This document shows, in pieces, positions 6,095 to 8,352 of a stretch of 8,352 bases of DNA. This DNA is from JBCDBH01 sp039184055 (GTDB taxonomy: Bacteria; Acidobacteriota; Thermoanaerobaculia; Multivoradales; J023). Where the stretch lies: contig JBCDBH010000263.1 of assembly GCA_039184055.1 (NCBI GenBank), positions 1 to 8,352 on the forward strand, read 5' to 3'. Below the pieces are notes generated by a model. It did not search any database, was not told where the DNA came from, and worked only from the letters and a program-made list of their open reading frames with translations. Position numbers and translations under genes: made by a program. Positions within the stretch are counted from its first letter, which is position 1; each line of letters starts with the position of its first letter.

Positions 6095-8352
6095 ATGAGT
6101 CTGCCCACGCTAGCCGTACGTCGCCCGATCACCATCGCCATGGCGTTGGCCTCGGTGCTGCTCTTCGGCAGTATCGCGCTCAGCCGTCTGCCGCTCGCCT
6201 TCCTGCCGGCGGTGGACGTGCCCTTCATCTTCGTCCAGATCCCTTATCCGAACGCCAACCCGGCGCAAATCGAGCGTGAAATCACCAAGCCGGTCGAGGA
6301 AGTGCTCGCCACCCTCTCCGGGGTGAAGAAGATGCGCGCCACGTCGACCGCCGACGAAGCGCAGCTGCGCCTGGAGTTCAATTGGGGTGAGGATCTCGAC
6401 GTCGTCCGGATGCAGGTGTCGGAGAAGCTCGATCAAATCGCGCCCGATTTACCCGAGGGTACCGGCGAGATCCTGATCTTCTCCTTCAACACCACCGACA
6501 TCCCGGTGGTCGAGGCGAGAATCGGCGCCACCGGGGTCGATCTATCGGAGAGCTATCCGCTCATCGAATCTAGGATCGTCAACCGACTGCGTCGATTACC
6601 CGGCGTGGCACGTGTCGACCTCGACGGTGTCGAGCCCCGTGAGATCTTCATCGATCTCGAGATCGACAAGATCAAGGCCTATCGCGTCGACGTCGGCAAC
6701 CTGATCGGTCGTCTGCAAGCCGCCGCCGGCAATCAGGTGCTCGGTGAGGTGTCACAGGACGGCATGCGCTACACCGCGCGCTCGCTCGGCGACTTCGACT
6801 CGGTCGACGCGGTACGCAGGCTACCGATCGACGAGAACGGCCTGGTGCTCGAAGACGTCGCCGAAATCAGCTACGAAGAGCCACCGATCGCCTGGGGTCG
6901 TCACCTCAATCTGAACGACGCCGTGGCGCTCCTGGTCTTCAAAGAATCGACCGCCAATACCGTCGACGTGGTGCGCGACGTCATGGCGACCATCGACGGC
7001 GACATCAGTGAAGACCCCCTGCTCAAGGGTGTCGATGTCTTCGTCTGGAACGACCAGGGCGAGCAGATCACCAACGCCGTCGACGGACTCACCAAAAGCG
7101 GTCTGATCGGCGCCCTGATGGCGATCGTCGTGCTCTACTTCTTCCTGCGAAGAATCCGGCCGACGCTGATCGTCTCCCTGTCGATCCCGTTCTCGATCAT
7201 CGCCGCGTGTGGCGTGCTCTATTTCATGGGCAAGAGCCTCAACGTGCTGTCGATGATGGGCTTGATGCTCGGTGTCGGCATGCTGGTCGACAACGCCATC
7301 GTGGTGCTCGAGTCGATCGATCGCACCAGTCGCGACGTGCCCGACAAAGCGGAAGCCGCGAGTCGAGGCGCCACCCACGTGTGGCTCGCCGTGCTCGCCT
7401 CCACCGCGACGTCGTTGATCGTCTTTCTGCCACTCGTGGTCGGCTCGAAAAGCGAGCTCTCCACCTGGCTCGGCGAGATCGGTCTCACCATCTGCCTGGC
7501 GCTGGTGTGCTCGCTCGTCTCGTCGCTGACCCTGATCCCGATGGCGGCATCGAAATTCCTGCCACCGGCCAAAGACGTCAAACCCTTCGCCGTCCTGGTG
7601 TGGTTGGAAGATCGCTACGCCGCCATCCTCGGCTGGACCCTGCGACGTCCACGCGCCACCTTCGGCGTGCTCAGCATCATTTTGGTGATCGGCTTCCTGC
7701 CCTTCTTCATCGGCATGGTCGACGCCAACATGTTCTCGGGTGGGGTCAACAAACGCATGTACCTGCGTTACGACTTCGTCGACTTCGCGTACAAGAGTCG
7801 CGCCGAAGCCACCGTCGACCAGGTCGAAGCCGTGCTCTGGCCCCGTCTCGAAGAATTCGAGATCGAGTCGATCTACAGCTACTTCCGCTCCAACGAGGCC
7901 GGTACCACCCTCACGGTGGCGCGGGACGACATGAGCGACGAGGAATTCAAGGCGCTGCGTGGCGAGCTACGCGAGATCCTGCCGACCATCCCGGGTGTGC
8001 GGCTGGTCTTCGACAACGACAACGACAGCGGCGGTGACAGCACCTTCTTCTCGGTCAACTTCTTCGGTCAAGACGTCGACGAGCTGACCCGGATCGCCGG
8101 AGAAGCGCGTCGTCGGCTCGAAACCGTCGACGGCATGTTCGACGTCTCCACCAGTCTCGACCGTGGCCGTCGCGAAGTCGAAGTCGAAATCGACCGCGCC
8201 AAAGCCGCCCGTCTCGGTATGACCGCTCAAGACGTCACCGAAGTCGTCGGCTTCGCCCTCGGTGGTGTGCGTCTGCCGCGGTTCAATGCTGGAGATCGCG
8301 GCTTTGGCGCGGTCGATTTCGACTTCGACTTCGCGACGGCCACGGTCGAGAC
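6095..8352 (+). CDS. Second RND efflux permease, 3' end beyond the window
   Basis: The frame stays open from the ATG at 6095 to the right edge: 752 residues of an expected ~1000-1100. AAGGAG (6083-6088) overlaps the stop codon of the upstream permease and is 6 nt from the ATG; the gap between the genes is 11 bp, so they are surely co-transcribed. TM1 (about 11-30) is followed by RLPLAFLPAVDVP, then a periplasmic domain (31-330), TM2-TM6 (about 335-485), TM7 (522-541) and the start of the second periplasmic domain. TM4 reads LGVGMLVDNAIVVLE (392-406), identical to the upstream permease, so it too has Asp-Asn (D399, N400) instead of Asp-Asp. The TM6-TM7 linker is ordinary (about 35 residues). 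Elsewhere the two proteins differ widely, so this is an old paralogue and not a recent tandem copy. TM8-TM12, including the TM10 relay position, are not visible. It probably partners the upstream permease in an MdtBC-like hetero-oligomer. Confidence 0.95.
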   Translation, partial: MSLPTLAVRRPITIAMALASVLLFGSIALSRLPLAFLPAVDVPFIFVQIPYPNANPAQIEREITKPVEEVLATLSGVKKMRATSTADEAQLRLEFNWGEDLDVVRMQVSEKLDQIAPDLPEGTGEILIFSFNTTDIPVVEARIGATGVDLSESYPLIESRIVNRLRRLPGVARVDLDGVEPREIFIDLEIDKIKAYRVDVGNLIGRLQAAAGNQVLGEVSQDGMRYTARSLGDFDSVDAVRRLPIDENGLVLEDVAEISYEEPPIAWGRHLNLNDAVALLVFKESTANTVDVVRDVMATIDGDISEDPLLKGVDVFVWNDQGEQITNAVDGLTKSGLIGALMAIVVLYFFLRRIRPTLIVSLSIPFSIIAACGVLYFMGKSLNVLSMMGLMLGVGMLVDNAIVVLESIDRTSRDVPDKAEAASRGATHVWLAVLASTATSLIVFLPLVVGSKSELSTWLGEIGLTICLALVCSLVSSLTLIPMAASKFLPPAKDVKPFAVLVWLEDRYAAILGWTLRRPRATFGVLSIILVIGFLPFFIGMVDANMFSGGVNKRMYLRYDFVDFAYKSRAEATVDQVEAVLWPRLEEFEIESIYSYFRSNEAGTTLTVARDDMSDEEFKALRGELREILPTIPGVRLVFDNDNDSGGDSTFFSVNFFGQDVDELTRIAGEARRRLETVDGMFDVSTSLDRGRREVEVEIDRAKAARLGMTAQDVTEVVGFALGGVRLPRFNAGDRGFGAVDFDFDFATATVE

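Noticed and set aside
7207..8037. A 276-codon plus-strand open frame in another frame within the second permease
   Set aside because: It overlaps the conserved TM3-TM7 region of the second permease, is strongly Arg-rich, and the permease frame is intact without any frameshift.
2760..8352. Possible recent tandem duplication of the RND permease gene
   Set aside because: The two proteins match closely only in family-wide motifs such as TM4; their periplasmic domains and linkers differ widely, so any duplication is ancient.

Overview
The window is high-GC DNA with a strong C/G preference at third codon positions. It comes from a Gram-negative bacterium: it encodes a tripartite-type RND efflux operon and a membrane-anchored M48 protease, both of which act in a two-membrane envelope. 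The acidic, Asp/Glu-rich linker in the adaptor and the general style suggest a deltaproteobacterial or Myxococcota-like lineage. That placement is a guess from style, because the window has no phylogenetic marker.

Layout. Positions 1-113 (minus strand) hold the first ~37 codons of an exported protein that runs off the left edge; only its signal peptide is visible. Positions 241-1107 (minus) encode a 288-residue HEXXH zinc protease of family M48, anchored by one N-terminal membrane helix. Positions 1108-1356 are a divergent intergenic region with two perfect short inverted repeats. From 1357 the plus strand carries an efflux operon: a periplasmic adaptor (1357-2586), a 173-bp gap packed with stem-loops (2587-2759), a complete RND permease of 1107 residues (2760-6083), and, 11 bp later, a second and different RND permease (6095 to beyond the right edge, 752 residues visible).

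How the genes work together. One adaptor followed by two non-identical RND permeases is the MdtABC-like gene order, so the two permeases may form a hetero-oligomeric inner-membrane pump served by one adaptor. No outer-membrane channel (TolC family) or regulator gene is visible. Both permeases keep only the first of the two TM4 aspartates used for proton relay in AcrB (sequence LVDNAIVVLE). The complete permease also lacks the TM10 lysine, but has an Asp and a His in TM10 where a hydrophobic residue is expected.

Nothing here is clearly a new defence or mobile system; I see no tRNA, rRNA, IS element, CRISPR array or attachment site. The points most worth checking are the altered proton-relay residues, the extra hydrophobic cytoplasmic segment in the first permease, the competing stem-loops between adaptor and permease, and a TGAC-N3-GTCA motif found at nearly the same distance upstream of both minus-strand genes.
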